This document shows positions 46,256 through 55,449 of a stretch of DNA of 64,000 nt, one piece after another. The notes under the pieces are model-generated. The model saw nothing but the letters and a program-made list of their open reading frames with translations. It ran no database searches and was not told the origin of the DNA. This DNA comes from Thermosynechococcaceae cyanobacterium MS004. GTDB lineage: Bacteria; Cyanobacteriota; Cyanobacteriia; Thermosynechococcales; Thermosynechococcaceae. The stretch is taken from NCBI GenBank assembly GCA_022402525.1, contig JAKRSB010000150.1, positions 1-64,000 of the forward strand, given 5' to 3'. Position 1 is the stretch's first letter; each line of letters opens with the position of its first letter. Both the position numbers and the translations under genes were made by a program.

Positions 46256-47065
46256 TCAAGAGAGAAATATTTTCTCTCTATGCATACGAAGAAACTCAGG
46301 ATTAGGTTGAAATTTTTCTGGCAAACGAATAGGTTGACCTCTGTAAGCCGCAAAGTTTCGTTCTAACGTTTCTTCAGGTAGAAAGCTTTCAAGGTACGCA
46401 CTCAAGACTAAGCAATAATTTTCGTCAAAAGTAATCAGTCCTTTATCAAAAGCAGCATCTTGAGTTCGAGCAAGACAAAGACCGTTCCTAGGATCAATTC
46501 GATATTCCTCATAGCTACTCCAGGGCAGTATATGACTGGCAACTAGAAGTTCAGGAATTGGATTGCCCGTAATACAACAACGATTTTCATAGCTAGCCAA
46601 TATAGTTTGTCGGAAGAAGCTCTGACCAATTCGGACTTTTCTATTTGTCTCTGTCTCTGTGACACCGTTGAGCTGTCTTATCTGTAGTTTGTTTGAGAGA
46701 GTCGTTTTTTCCTTGCACTGCGTCAGTACCAAACTTTCTTTGGACGTTTCTTCCCCAAAAAGTGCCTGAAATTGTGTCTCACTTTCAATTCCGAGTTCTT
46801 TCCAATTTGTGAGAAATTCCTCAAAAATCTCTCGATCTGCCTTGCTTGAACCTGCCAGTCCTTTAATTCCTCGTGCCTGAAGAGAAGGATCGAGCGAAGC
46901 AAGGTTGCAAAGCTTCATTGCTAAACTACTAGGTGTTCTCCCCAACTTTTGAGATACTTTAATAATTATGGGTGTTCTATGATCAAGTTGCCCAAAAGGA
47001 AGCTTGCAATATAAGTTCATTGCAATTATCAATTCATCCCTTGACCACCGCTTTCCTTTAGACAT
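46256..47065 (-). CDS. HNH endonuclease with N-terminal DNA-binding-like domain
   Basis: A 269-residue protein. The C-terminal HNH domain has ENRCCITGNPIPELLVASHI, LPWSSYEEYRIDPRNGLCLA and RTQDAAFDKGLITFD, matching the HNH_2 group found in restriction-like enzymes. The N-terminal 90 residues (KRWSRDELIIAMNLYCKLPF, GRTPSSLAMKLCNLASLDP) look like a SANT/Myb-like or helical recognition domain often fused to it. No methylase gene is beside it, so this is more like a stand-alone defence or selfish nuclease. Composition is AT-rich compared with the core genes. Confidence 0.85.
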   Translation of the reverse strand: MSKGKRWSRDELIIAMNLYCKLPFGQLDHRTPIIIKVSQKLGRTPSSLAMKLCNLASLDPSLQARGIKGLAGSSKADREIFEEFLTNWKELGIESETQFQALFGEETSKESLVLTQCKEKTTLSNKLQIRQLNGVTETETNRKVRIGQSFFRQTILASYENRCCITGNPIPELLVASHILPWSSYEEYRIDPRNGLCLARTQDAAFDKGLITFDENYCLVLSAYLESFLPEETLERNFAAYRGQPIRLPEKFQPNPEFLRMHREKIFLS

Positions 47066-47616
47066 TTGTTAATGGCACTTACTCCAGATTGATCGCTTTA
47101 CTCAAGAAAGCCAAACAATATCCAAAATTCTAGAAGCACCTAACTCTATTTTCTAAACTTTGAAGACATGAATTGATCGTAAAGTCCAAGGCTGGAAAAC
47201 AGTCTAACCTGAAAAATCTCGATAATTGACGAACTTACAGCAATTTTTACTTATAACTCATAATAGGATTTTCCCAAGTCTCCTTATGCTTCTTCAGGGG
47301 CAGTAGGCTCAAACGGATCCTCATAGAAAAGGACTGCGCTTCGCAAGGGATAGAGGTTCGGTTCAGGTTAATCAATAGCCTTTTCCATTTGATTGGGGGA
47401 TTCTCCTAGCCCTTTCAGGGCGGCTTCGCCAGTGGAGACACTATGCGATTCTCTTTCAGATACACTATGCGATCGCTCCAAAATAATCACCTACACCGTA
47501 TCGCCGACATGAAACGGCAGAGTCTTCAACGTCAAAGCTCTGTTTTTCGGTAGGGTATCCTTAAGCTAAGATCCATTAATGCTTTAAATCATCGAACCAT
47601 AGCAAGCTAGATATAA
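47066..47616. other. Decayed stretch
   Basis: 551 bases with no intact gene. It holds the antitoxin relic at 47285-47565 and two small palindromic blocks (TGCGCTTCGCAAGG near 47335 and GGGCGGCTTCGCCAGTGG near 47425) of the kind seen as dispersed repeats in cyanobacteria. Confidence 0.5.
47285..47565 (-). pseudogene. Relic of an antitoxin gene
   Basis: Leftward reading gives ALTLKTLPFHVGDTV, stop (TAG), VIIL, and about 180 bases further on LRSAVLFYEDPFEPTAPEEA. These two blocks match the start and the end of a common cyanobacterial antitoxin family (pattern LPFxxGDxVEVIIL ... YEDPFEP). Stops and frame changes lie between. No toxin partner remains. Confidence 0.6.
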
Positions 47617-47919
47617 ATGCAAGCCTCCAACGAGCAAAATATTGCTAAAAAAGCTCAAGCCTCTGCAAAGGCTGCTAAAAGCACTGCTCATGCCGAGCGG
47701 ATTAGGGCGATCGCCTACAGCATGGATACCCTAGTCCCTGGACTTTATGCTTGGTGTGGGCCATTTACGATTCGCCTTGGCGGCTGCACCCCAGACGATC
47801 AGCCCTACCCTTACCCTGGAACCCTTCACAGTCATTATGGGTTAGCCCTCGCATTGCCGGGATATCGCATTTTCACAACCTACAAAGATACCTATGACCC
47901 TAGACAAGCATCAAATTGA
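47617..47919 (+). CDS. Protein of unknown function
   Basis: A possible 100-residue product with a Lys/Ala-rich N-terminal helix and a core with MDTLVPGLYAWCGPFTIRLG and YPYPGTLHSHYGLALALPGY. Not recognised. The aromatic, Pro/Gly-rich middle does not look random, but the region is a decayed island, so the gene may itself be truncated. The next small frame overlaps its 3' end by 26 bases. Confidence 0.45.
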   Translation: MQASNEQNIAKKAQASAKAAKSTAHAERIRAIAYSMDTLVPGLYAWCGPFTIRLGGCTPDDQPYPYPGTLHSHYGLALALPGYRIFTTYKDTYDPRQASN

Positions 47920-48043
47920 TGGCCTGCCTGGGTTCAAGCAAAAGACAATGCCAGCCAACGAATTCGAAAACCTCATGGGCGAGGCTGGCTATGAAAGGGT
48001 TGGTTCAGGACAAGGGCAGGCAGGTCGATTCAAAATCTGGTGA
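47894..48043 (+). CDS. Possible 49-residue protein, truncated by MITE half copy
   Basis: Reads MTLDKHQIDGLPGFKQK, then ENLMGEAGYERVGSGQ and ends GRFKIW. The ATG lies within the end of the preceding frame, as in coupled genes. The second half loosely resembles the HicA toxin fold (helix, then G-Y-E-x-V strand), which would fit the setting, but the match is weak. The stop TGA sits exactly where MITE-like sequence begins, so the original protein may have been longer. Confidence 0.4.
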   Translation: MTLDKHQIDGLPGFKQKTMPANEFENLMGEAGYERVGSGQGQAGRFKIW

Positions 48044-48116
48044 TTGCCCCTCCTTCTCCCTAGGGAGAAGGAGGATGGGAGGATGAGGGGCGATTGTTTT
48101 GTTGTCCAACTCACGC
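48043..48116 (-). mobile_element. MITE half copy
   Basis: About 74 bases match one half of the MITE in the orientation of copy 1, including its GGGAGGATGAGGGG block and the terminal repeat (CCAACTCACGC, two mismatches). The other half is absent and no target duplication is seen. Confidence 0.75.
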
Positions 48117-48224
48117 CAAAGCTGCATAGTGCAGCATCGTCTTGAAAAGACTTGGCAAAAATCCAACGCTTAAGGCTTTGCTTGAAACCCTTACTCATTA
48201 GCGACTTTGTTTGATTTGTTTAAA

Positions 48225-48297
<73 letters not shown>

Positions 48298-48386
48298 GAG
48301 AAAAGCCTTTTCAGCTTTATCATCCTATCCCCCTATGCGGAATCTTGGCAAGCCTTATTCTTCGGTTTTTTCGGAAACTGGATTTG

Positions 48387-49400
48387 TCATCGGGTTAATG
48401 GCGAAAGCCCACCGCTTTCCATAATGGTCAGAAGGGTTATTTCCCAAACCAACTGGGGCTGAACATAGCTGGCGAGGTAAGCCTTGGCTTTTTCTAAGGG
48501 AGGGAGTAGGGCTGCGTTACCGTAGGTTAACCAATAGTGCTGCTGAAGGTAGTCTAAAAGCCAAACTTGAGCGTCAACATCCAGCGCTTTTTCAATCTGC
48601 TTTGCCAGCTCTAGACAGGCTCGGCAGGATTGGGGTATTGCCTGGACGCTCTGGAGCAGCTCGGACGGGATGGCCTGGAGTTTTTCCCAATACTGAATGG
48701 CCAAACCGGGACTGCCCTGCGCCTGCGCCAGAAGCTGCGGATAATTAAGAAGATGATCTAGGCCAAGCTGATGCAGCACTTGAGCAAGATCAGTCGGGCT
48801 GAGGCAGTGAAACGGGATCCGCTGGCAGCGAGAGACAATGGTTGGCAGTAGCGCATCCAGGGTTTGCGCAATGAGAACCAGCGTTCCCTGACCCGGTTCT
48901 TCCAAGGTTTTCAAAAGTCCATTGGCAGCGGATTCTCCCATGCTCTGTGCGCCATCAATCACCACCAGCAGGCGTTTGGCCTCTAGAGGACTTTGGCTTA
49001 AAAAGCGCGTAATGTCTCGCACCTGCTCTAGGCGGACTTGGGGGCGACTCTTCGGCAGAGTAACGCCCTTCTCTAGCAGTACCTTTGCCGTCATCGGCTT
49101 GCCCTGATGGAGATAGGTTGGCTCCACCCACAGCAGGTCGGGATGGTTCTCCTGGGTTGCTTGATGGAGGGGCAGTGGTGGTTTGCCAGAGGACTGAGTT
49201 AGTCTGCTGTGGGTAGGTTGGTGCAGCAGCACCTCTAAAAACAGACGAGCAGCCAGCTTGCGCCCTACCCCCTCTGGCCCAACAAACAGGTAGGCTGGCG
49301 CAATGCGATCGCACGCTACTGCCCGACTCAGCAACTCAACAGCCTGAGCTTGCCCTAGGAGAGGCTGAAAAGCTAGGGATTGAGACGCTGGGGATACCAT
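48387..49400 (-). CDS. holB: DNA polymerase III delta' subunit
   Basis: Part of the clamp loader. The AAA+ fold is clear: APAYLFVGPEGVGRKLAARL (Walker A region, GVGRKL), LLVVIDGAQSMGESAANGL, LLKTLEEPGQGTLVLIAQTL and IVSRCQRIPF (SRC motif). The usual zinc-binding cysteines of the family are absent in the stretch after Walker A (HSRLTQSSGKPPLPLHQ). The length of 337 residues is typical. It overlaps tmk by 28 bases, the common tmk-holB arrangement. Confidence 0.94.
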   Translation of the reverse strand: MVSPASQSLAFQPLLGQAQAVELLSRAVACDRIAPAYLFVGPEGVGRKLAARLFLEVLLHQPTHSRLTQSSGKPPLPLHQATQENHPDLLWVEPTYLHQGKPMTAKVLLEKGVTLPKSRPQVRLEQVRDITRFLSQSPLEAKRLLVVIDGAQSMGESAANGLLKTLEEPGQGTLVLIAQTLDALLPTIVSRCQRIPFHCLSPTDLAQVLHQLGLDHLLNYPQLLAQAQGSPGLAIQYWEKLQAIPSELLQSVQAIPQSCRACLELAKQIEKALDVDAQVWLLDYLQQHYWLTYGNAALLPPLEKAKAYLASYVQPQLVWEITLLTIMESGGLSPLTR

Positions 49401-50125
49401 TTTTGCAAATATTCTTCCATTACCGCCTGGATCTGTCCTGCCACCTGCACTTCGGAAAGACTGGCCTCAATACGCACCATTCTATGAGGCTCATCCTGAG
49501 CGATCGCCCTAAACCCTTGCTGCACCCGCTGATGAAAGGAAAGATCGGCCGATTCCATACGGTCTTTCCCCTTCAGGCCTTCTGGCTGATCTGCTTGGGC
49601 ACGAGCCTGAGCGCGCTGAAGTCCCTGCTGCACTTCTAAATCAAGCCACAACGTCAGGTCGCTTTCTAAACCCATTGTGGCGATCGCATTGAGCTGGCAG
49701 ATGAGGTCTAGGTCAAAGCCTCGCCCGTAGCCCTGGTAGGCGATCGTCGAATCCGTAAAGCGATCGCAGAGTACCAGCGCACCTTGGGCGATCGCAGGCT
49801 TCAAGACCTTCTGGACATGCTGTGCGCGATCGGCGGCGTAAAGCAGCAGTTCCGTCCGATCCCATAGCCCCTCACCCTCCGTTAGAGAACTGTCCAACAG
49901 CAGCCTGCGAAGCTGTTGTCCTAACTCAGTGCCGCCCGGTTCGCGGGTCACGACAATGGGCGGCACTGCCGTCCCCACCCGCTGCTGTAGCCAAGATTGC
50001 CAGCCGCTCTGCTCTAGCCAATGCCGTAGAGACTGAAGCTGAGTGGACTTCCCCGCACCCTCCACCCCTTCAAAGACAACCAACTGCCCACGTAGGCCAG
50101 CACCTGACATCTCAAAGCCTGACAT
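49373..50125 (-). CDS. tmk: Thymidylate kinase
   Basis: Phosphorylates dTMP to dTDP. P-loop VFEGVEGAGKSTQLQSL, the DR motif ALVLCDRFTDSTIAYQGYGR, TREPGGTELGQQLRRLL and LTLWLDLEV identify the family. At 250 residues it is about 35 longer than usual, with an insert between QSWLQQRVG and TREPGG (residues about 44-56) and one near residue 185. The ATG at 50125 is used; one at 50110 is also possible. Upstream of holB in one operon. Confidence 0.95.
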   Translation of the reverse strand: MSGFEMSGAGLRGQLVVFEGVEGAGKSTQLQSLRHWLEQSGWQSWLQQRVGTAVPPIVVTREPGGTELGQQLRRLLLDSSLTEGEGLWDRTELLLYAADRAQHVQKVLKPAIAQGALVLCDRFTDSTIAYQGYGRGFDLDLICQLNAIATMGLESDLTLWLDLEVQQGLQRAQARAQADQPEGLKGKDRMESADLSFHQRVQQGFRAIAQDEPHRMVRIEASLSEVQVAGQIQAVMEEYLQKWYPQRLNP

Positions 50126-50212
50126 CTCAATAACCTCTCAACTTAGAGAACCGTTAACGATATTGGCTATCATGGGGAGACTCATCATTGTTTTAGAACT
50201 CAAGCGCCTAGT

Positions 50213-50674
50213 ATGGCTCGATATACGCACGATTTAATAGTGGCCGTTCCACTCAGCCATTTCTATGAGCAGGTTAAGGATGTGCTCAAGTCCTGTGACC
50301 TAGAGGTTATCTATTTTAAAGAAGACTATTTAATTGCTCGTGAAGCCCCTGGAAACGTTCCCTTTGCCAAGCTCGTGACCATAGAAATCTTAGTAGACAG
50401 TACCAGAGCTAAAGCAGAAGCGACGCACTTCAGCGTCGTGGTCAAAAATGAAGAACTGCCTCTACAAACCGATAATCACTGCTTTCAGATCTACCAAAAA
50501 ATTAACAAAGCCATTGCTGAGAATAAAGGATGGAGCCTGTTGCGAAGCGTCACAACCAACGCAGCAGACAGCACCCCTCAAGTAAAAGCGCCTGAGGTAA
50601 AGGCCTCCGAAGTAACGGCCTCTGAAGTAACGGCCTCCGAAGTAAAAGCGCCCGGAACCAACGCCTCAAACTGA
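50213..50674 (+). CDS. Conserved protein of unknown function with repeat tail
   Basis: A 153-residue protein. The first 115 residues form a compact alpha/beta domain (YTHDLIVAVPLSHFYEQVKD, YFKEDYLIAREAPGNVPFAK, HCFQIYQKINKAIAENKGW) that I do not recognise but which looks well conserved. The last 30 residues are a repeat of the 6-residue type (K/T)A(S/P)EV (PEVKASEVTASEVTASEV), encoded by an 18-base tandem repeat at about 50585-50655. Confidence 0.7.
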   Translation: MARYTHDLIVAVPLSHFYEQVKDVLKSCDLEVIYFKEDYLIAREAPGNVPFAKLVTIEILVDSTRAKAEATHFSVVVKNEELPLQTDNHCFQIYQKINKAIAENKGWSLLRSVTTNAADSTPQVKAPEVKASEVTASEVTASEVKAPGTNASN

Positions 50675-50719
50675 GTTGTATAGCCAAGATTCGCCAGACT
50701 TGGCTATGCCTAAGTCATT

Positions 50720-50749
50720 AAAGTTTGCCCCTAGAAAGTTTGCCCCTAG
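50720..50749. repeat. Perfect 2 x 15 bp repeat
   Basis: Two identical copies of AAAGTTTGCCCCTAG in the 275-base gap between two convergent genes. No other feature seen there except the array at 50917. Confidence 0.88.
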
Positions 50750-50916
50750 TCGGAAAGGCACTCCCTTCAACCGCCACTTCGACACCAGAACTCCCAACCC
50801 CTCTAGCCCAACCCCCCAGGCTGGCTGGACGTAGAAACCAGTCCTTCAGAAATGCGACCCAAACAGAAGGCTCTGATCTCTGTCCAGCTCACTCGTCTCT
50901 GCTCAGCGAACTCTAG

Positions 50917-50958
50917 CTAGGTTAATCAAACTAGGCTAATCAAACTAGGCTAATCAAA
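50917..50958. repeat. 3 x 14 bp tandem repeat
   Basis: CTAGGTTAATCAAA followed by two copies of CTAGGCTAATCAAA. The last copy overlaps the stop of the following leftward gene. Confidence 0.9.
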
Positions 50959-51489
50959 ATAAAACAGCACCACAATTTTACGCAGATCCTCCGCTTCGCG
51001 GCAGGTTTTTAAGAGCGTGTGGCTGTCATGGTATGCAAAGCACACAAGCTGCTGGCACCGCGTAATAATTTCTTGATTGCACAGGGCACTGGCTTCTCCC
51101 AGCGAGAGATCGTCGTTTTCTGGCTTTTCAACGAGGTGCATGACCTGTTCGAGTTGAGCGCGAGACTCATCGGGCTGACGCTTGAGGCTTTGGGGCAAAA
51201 CCACGGTCAAAAGGCTAGGGTTGGCACGCATCGCGCCGCGAATGGCTGCGGCGTTGGTTCCTGTAGCGCCAGAGGTCAGCAGCTGATTGCCGGATAGCAC
51301 CAGCGCGTAGCTCAACATTTCAATCATGTGCTGGTGCACGATGGGTAAATGGCGCGTTCCAAGTAGGGCAATGCGCTTCGACCCGGTTTGCTGAATCGTT
51401 GCTAATTCCTGCAAAAACTCATCAACTTTAGGCTCTTGAACTTGAGGCAGGTCGATTGATTGGCTCAATGGATTGCTACGCTTAGACAA
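50950..51489 (-). CDS. DprA/LOG-like Rossmann-fold protein
   Basis: A 179-residue protein with SKRIALLGTRHLPIVHQ followed by LVLSGNQLLTSGATGTNAAA and LLTVVLPQSLKR, a pattern shared with DNA-processing protein DprA and lysine-decarboxylase-like (LOG) Rossmann proteins. The TSGATGTNAAAIRGA loop is like the DprA GSGxAxGID loop with changes. It is shorter than DprA and lacks its C-terminal domain. Function not established. Confidence 0.75.
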   Translation of the reverse strand: MSKRSNPLSQSIDLPQVQEPKVDEFLQELATIQQTGSKRIALLGTRHLPIVHQHMIEMLSYALVLSGNQLLTSGATGTNAAAIRGAMRANPSLLTVVLPQSLKRQPDESRAQLEQVMHLVEKPENDDLSLGEASALCNQEIITRCQQLVCFAYHDSHTLLKTCREAEDLRKIVVLFYFD

Positions 51490-51562
51490 CGCCGCTATTT
51501 TAGCAAAGCTGCGATCGCTTTTGAGAATTAGTTTTCAAGGCGGACAATGGCGTGAGGGATCT

Positions 51563-52495
51563 CTAGAACTCTGGCTTTGAGGGGATTTTGTCAAGCATCC
51601 AGGCTTCAAGGGTTGCCCAGACGGACTGGGCTAAATCTGGCTGGGCCGCATCAAACCATAGAATGCTGGGATCTGCCCGAAACCAGGTGCGCTGCCGCTT
51701 TGCAAACTGGCGGGTGCGCAGCACAATGTGCGCAATGGCCTGATCCAAAGAGAGTTTTCCCTTTAGGTGCTTGACAATCTCGCTGTACCCTAGGGTTTGC
51801 AGCAGGGGCAGTTTATCGGTGTAGCGCTCCATGATTTGCTGCACTTCCTCAATCCAGCCTTGCCGAAGCATGGCCTGAGTTCTAGCCTGAATTCGCTGAT
51901 CGTAGAGGGCTGGGTCGGATAGCTCTAGGCCAATTTGCAAAATAGGATAGCTGGGTGGATTTGCGCCTTGCTGAACGGAGAGGGGAATGCCCGTGGCGTA
52001 GTAAACCTCCAGGGCGCGTAGGGTTCGCACGGCATCATGACCGTGAATTTTGGCTGCTGAGGCCGGATCAACTTGCCGCAGCCACTGATGGCGCTCCCCT
52101 TGCGAAAACCCTTCAAACTGCGATCGCAAGGTTGGCTGCGGCGGCACTCTCGGAATCTTAAGCCCCTGCACAATGGACTGAATATAAAGCCCCGTTCCGC
52201 CCACCAAGATTGGCGTCACCCCTGCCGTATGCTGGGCCGCAATCAGCGCCTGGGCTATTTGCTGATACTGCGCGGCGGTTAAGGTTTCAGTCGGTGGACA
52301 GATATCGACAAGATAGTGGGGCACCCTAGCGCGATCTGCCATCGTCGGTTTTGCCGTCCCAATATCAAACGCCTGATACACTTGTCGGGAATCTGCGCTC
52401 AAAATGGGCGAATTTAGGCGTTCTGCACAGGTGAGCGCTAACGCCGTCTTTCCGGTTGCTGTTGCGCCACAAATGACAATCAGTTTTGGCTGCAT
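51563..52495 (-). CDS. miaA: tRNA dimethylallyltransferase
   Basis: Adds a dimethylallyl group to A37 of tRNAs that read codons starting with U. P-loop ICGATATGKTALAL, then LSADSRQVYQAFDIGTAKP, HYLVDICPP, PILVGGTGLYIQSIVQGL and the C-terminal TRQFAKRQRTWFR are all typical. The length of 310 residues is normal. Monocistronic, leftward. Confidence 0.97.
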   Translation of the reverse strand: MQPKLIVICGATATGKTALALTCAERLNSPILSADSRQVYQAFDIGTAKPTMADRARVPHYLVDICPPTETLTAAQYQQIAQALIAAQHTAGVTPILVGGTGLYIQSIVQGLKIPRVPPQPTLRSQFEGFSQGERHQWLRQVDPASAAKIHGHDAVRTLRALEVYYATGIPLSVQQGANPPSYPILQIGLELSDPALYDQRIQARTQAMLRQGWIEEVQQIMERYTDKLPLLQTLGYSEIVKHLKGKLSLDQAIAHIVLRTRQFAKRQRTWFRADPSILWFDAAQPDLAQSVWATLEAWMLDKIPSKPEF

Positions 52496-52720
52496 GAAGA
52501 GATGGTTCTGAATAAATGGTTCTGAATAAAGGGGCGAGAGGACTGCAGAAGAAAGCTAGGGCAAGGATTACGGCGCTGTAGCCATGGTTTTGTCACCCTA
52601 GCTTAAGCTACCCCTGAGGCGATCGCCCCAACCAAAACCCTACTAGAGCCTGAGCCTTCATAAGCAATAGCATCCCCTCTTGAAATCTTTAGTTTGCGCC
52701 GCCCAAAGCCGCCTAAGACC

Positions 52721-52768
52721 CTTTTGTGATAAAATTTTGGGCATAAGTATTATTTTTATTCACAAAAG
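52721..52768. promoter_or_regulatory. Inverted repeat in the gyrB promoter region
   Basis: CTTTTGTGATAAAA (52721-52734) and its near-complement TTTTATTCACAAAAG (52754-52768, one extra base) flank about 20 bases containing GCATAAGTAT. The right arm ends 33 bases before the gyrB start codon. It could be an operator or could form a supercoiling-sensitive structure. Confidence 0.55.
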
Positions 52769-52801
52769 AGCTTAAGGCCGCATACAGGAGCCATTCATTT
52801 A

Positions 52802-54745
52802 ATGACCACTGAAAACTACAGCGCCAGTCAGATTCAGGTGTTAGAGGGCTTAGAAGCCGTCCGCAAGCGTCCAGGGATGTATATCGGGACAACGGGGCCG
52901 AGGGGCTTGCATCATCTGGTCTATGAAGTCGTTGACAACTCAGTGGACGAGGCGCTGGCAGGGCACTGTAAGCGCATTGATATCACCCTCAATGATGACG
53001 GCTCTGCCACCATTACCGATGACGGGCGCGGTATTCCGACGGATGTGCATCCCCGCACCGGAAAGTCAGCCCTAGAAACCGTCATGACCGTGCTCCACGC
53101 GGGTGGCAAGTTTGGCGGCGGTGGTTACAAGGTGTCCGGCGGGCTGCACGGGGTAGGCATCTCTGTGGTCAATGCCCTCTCAGAATGGGTAGAAGCCTCG
53201 GTCTGGCGCAACCATAAGCTCTACACCCAGCGCTTTGAGCGCGGCATTCCGGTGACGGAATTGGTCGAGAAACCCTCTGACCGCTCCAAGACGGGCACCT
53301 CCATGACCTTTTTGCCTGACACACAAATTTTTACCTCCGGCGTGGAGTTTGACTTCAAAACCCTGCTGAATCGCTTCAGAGAGCTAGCCTACCTGAACGC
53401 TGGTGTTGAGATTGCCTTCACGGATAACCGTCTAACCCTGTTGAATCTGGATGCGCCCATCGTCGAAGTGCATCGCTATGACGGCGGTATCCGCGAATAT
53501 ATTAGCTACATGAACCGGGATAAGGACGCACTCCACGAGGAGATTGTCTACGTCCAGGGGGAACGGAACAATATTCAGATTGAGGTGGCGCTCCAGTGGT
53601 GTGTGGATGCCTACACTGACAATGTCTTAGGCTTTGCCAATAACATCCGCACCATTGACGGGGGCACTCACCTAGAGGGGCTGAAGGCCGTCCTGACGCG
53701 CACCATCAATTCCGTCGCGCGAAAACGCAATAAGCTGAAGGAAAATTCCGCGAATCTCGGTGGGGAGCATATCCGGGAAGGGCTAACGGCGGTGATTTCT
53801 GTGAAAGTCCCCGATCCAGAGTTTGAAGGCCAAACCAAAACGAAGCTAGGCAACCCGGAAGTGCGCGGCGTGGTGGAGTCTCTTGTCGGAGAGGTTTTAA
53901 CAGAATACTTTGAGTTTCAGCCTTCGGTGCTGGACTTGATTCTGGAAAAAGCGCTGCAGGCTTTTAATGCGGCAGAGGCGGCGCGGCGGGCGCGGGAGCT
54001 GGTACGGCGCAAGTCTGTGCTAGAGTCTTCAACTTTGCCCGGTAAGCTGGCGGACTGTAGTTCCCGCGACCCCAAAGAGTCTGAAATTTATATTGTAGAA
54101 GGGGACTCCGCAGGGGGTAGTGCAAAGCAAGGACGCGATCGCCAGTTTCAGGCTATTTTGCCGCTGCGGGGCAAGATTCTCAACATCGAAAAAACCGATG
54201 ACGCCAAGATTTATAAAAATACCGAAATTCAGGCGTTAATTACGGCGCTAGGGCTAGGCATCAAGGGCGAAGAGTTTGATCCGGCTAACCTCCGCTACCA
54301 CCGCATTGTCATCATGACCGACGCGGATGTGGACGGGGCGCACATTCGGACCTTGATTCTGACCTTTTTCTATCGCTACCAGCGACAGCTCATCCAGGAA
54401 GGCTATATCTACATTGCCTGCCCACCCCTCTATAAAGTAGAGCGGGGGCGATCGCACTACTATTGCTACAGCGATCAAGAGTTGCGTAACCTGGTGGATC
54501 ATGAATTTCCAGAAAACGCGAACTATACCATCCAGCGCTTTAAAGGACTGGGGGAAATGATGCCCCAGCAGCTTTGGGATACCACCATGAACCCAGAAAC
54601 CCGCACCTTCAAGCGCATCAATATCGAAGACGCCGCCGAAGCCGACCGAATTTTTACCATTCTGATGGGCGATCGCGTTGCGCCCCGTCGTGAATTTATT
54701 GAACAACACGGCTCCCGACTCAAGCTTGCCGAGCTAGATATTTAA
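52802..54745 (+). CDS. gyrB: DNA gyrase subunit B
   Basis: ATPase subunit of the negative-supercoiling enzyme. The GHKL part has [20 protein letters not shown] and [13 protein letters not shown]; the Toprim part has [20 protein letters not shown] and [20 protein letters not shown]. The length of 647 residues matches cyanobacterial GyrB. The start [20 protein letters not shown] is usual. Its stop codon is the first unit of a tandem array. Confidence 0.98.
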   Translation: MTTENYSASQIQVLEGLEAVRKRPGMYIGTTGPRGLHHLVYEVVDNSVDEALAGHCKRIDITLNDDGSATITDDGRGIPTDVHPRTGKSALETVMTVLHAGGKFGGGGYKVSGGLHGVGISVVNALSEWVEASVWRNHKLYTQRFERGIPVTELVEKPSDRSKTGTSMTFLPDTQIFTSGVEFDFKTLLNRFRELAYLNAGVEIAFTDNRLTLLNLDAPIVEVHRYDGGIREYISYMNRDKDALHEEIVYVQGERNNIQIEVALQWCVDAYTDNVLGFANNIRTIDGGTHLEGLKAVLTRTINSVARKRNKLKENSANLGGEHIREGLTAVISVKVPDPEFEGQTKTKLGNPEVRGVVESLVGEVLTEYFEFQPSVLDLILEKALQAFNAAEAARRARELVRRKSVLESSTLPGKLADCSSRDPKESEIYIVEGDSAGGSAKQGRDRQFQAILPLRGKILNIEKTDDAKIYKNTEIQALITALGLGIKGEEFDPANLRYHRIVIMTDADVDGAHIRTLILTFFYRYQRQLIQEGYIYIACPPLYKVERGRSHYYCYSDQELRNLVDHEFPENANYTIQRFKGLGEMMPQQLWDTTMNPETRTFKRINIEDAAEADRIFTILMGDRVAPRREFIEQHGSRLKLAELDI

Positions 54746-54793
54746 GTCAAGCAAGTTTTAAGTCCAGCAAGCTTTAAGTCAAGCAACTTTAAG
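54741..54793. repeat. Tandem array starting at the gyrB stop codon
   Basis: About three units near TTTAAGTCAAGCAAGT, periods 15-16, the first of which contains the gyrB stop TAA. Confidence 0.85.
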
Positions 54794-54855
54794 CTTAGCG
54801 ATTGTCAGCCGAACCTATAGAAGCTAACCTCACAGCCCTGCCGGATGATGGAAGT

Positions 54856-54900
54856 CATTCGCGGTAAACCCACTCGCGGTAAACTCATTCGCAGTAAATT
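54856..54900. repeat. 3 x 15 bp tandem repeat
   Basis: Units close to CATTCGCGGTAAACC, each with one to three changes, in the 273-base gap between gyrB and the rhodanese gene. Confidence 0.88.
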
Positions 54901-55018
54901 TGTGCTAGCTTACTCAGCGTTATCTGAAATTTAGGCCTAGACTTTGATTTAGCAATTTCGTCTAGCCTAAATATCAAGAATATCCGCCCTTCTAAAAACT
55001 ATCGGCTTTTGAATCTCT

Positions 55019-55369
55019 ATGGCTGAAGCTCAAACAATTTCAGAAATCAAGGTCACAGACTTTGCGCAGCGCTGGACTGAGCAACCTGTCGGTCTTCAGC
55101 TTCTTGATGTTCGAGAAGAACAGGAATTGGCGATCGCCGCCCTAGAAGGTTTTCAAAACGTTCCGCTCAGCCAGTTTCAAGACTGGAGCGCCGCGCTGCC
55201 TACCCAGCTTGATCCCCATGCCGAAACCTATGTCTTGTGCCACCACGGTATGCGATCGGCTCAGATGTGTCATTGGCTAGTGCAGCAAGGATTTACCCAG
55301 GTTCATAACATTGCTGGGGGGATTGATGCCTATTCAAGCCTAGTAGACCCATCCATTCCTCGATACTGA
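55019..55369 (+). CDS. Single-domain rhodanese-like protein
   Basis: A 116-residue sulfurtransferase-type domain. The active-site loop is YVLCHHGMRSAQMCHWL (catalytic Cys about residue 77), and GLQLLDVREEQELAIAALEG is the usual first strand. Many such proteins handle sulfane sulfur; the donor and acceptor are unknown. Divides gyrB from hrcA; likely own promoter. Confidence 0.9.
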   Translation: MAEAQTISEIKVTDFAQRWTEQPVGLQLLDVREEQELAIAALEGFQNVPLSQFQDWSAALPTQLDPHAETYVLCHHGMRSAQMCHWLVQQGFTQVHNIAGGIDAYSSLVDPSIPRY

Positions 55370-55449
55370 TCCTCAGTCTTGACGCGAAGATTCTCCCCAC
55401 TGAGCTTCCTCTCGACAGACCTCGCCATACCTTCCATGACGTGAGCACT

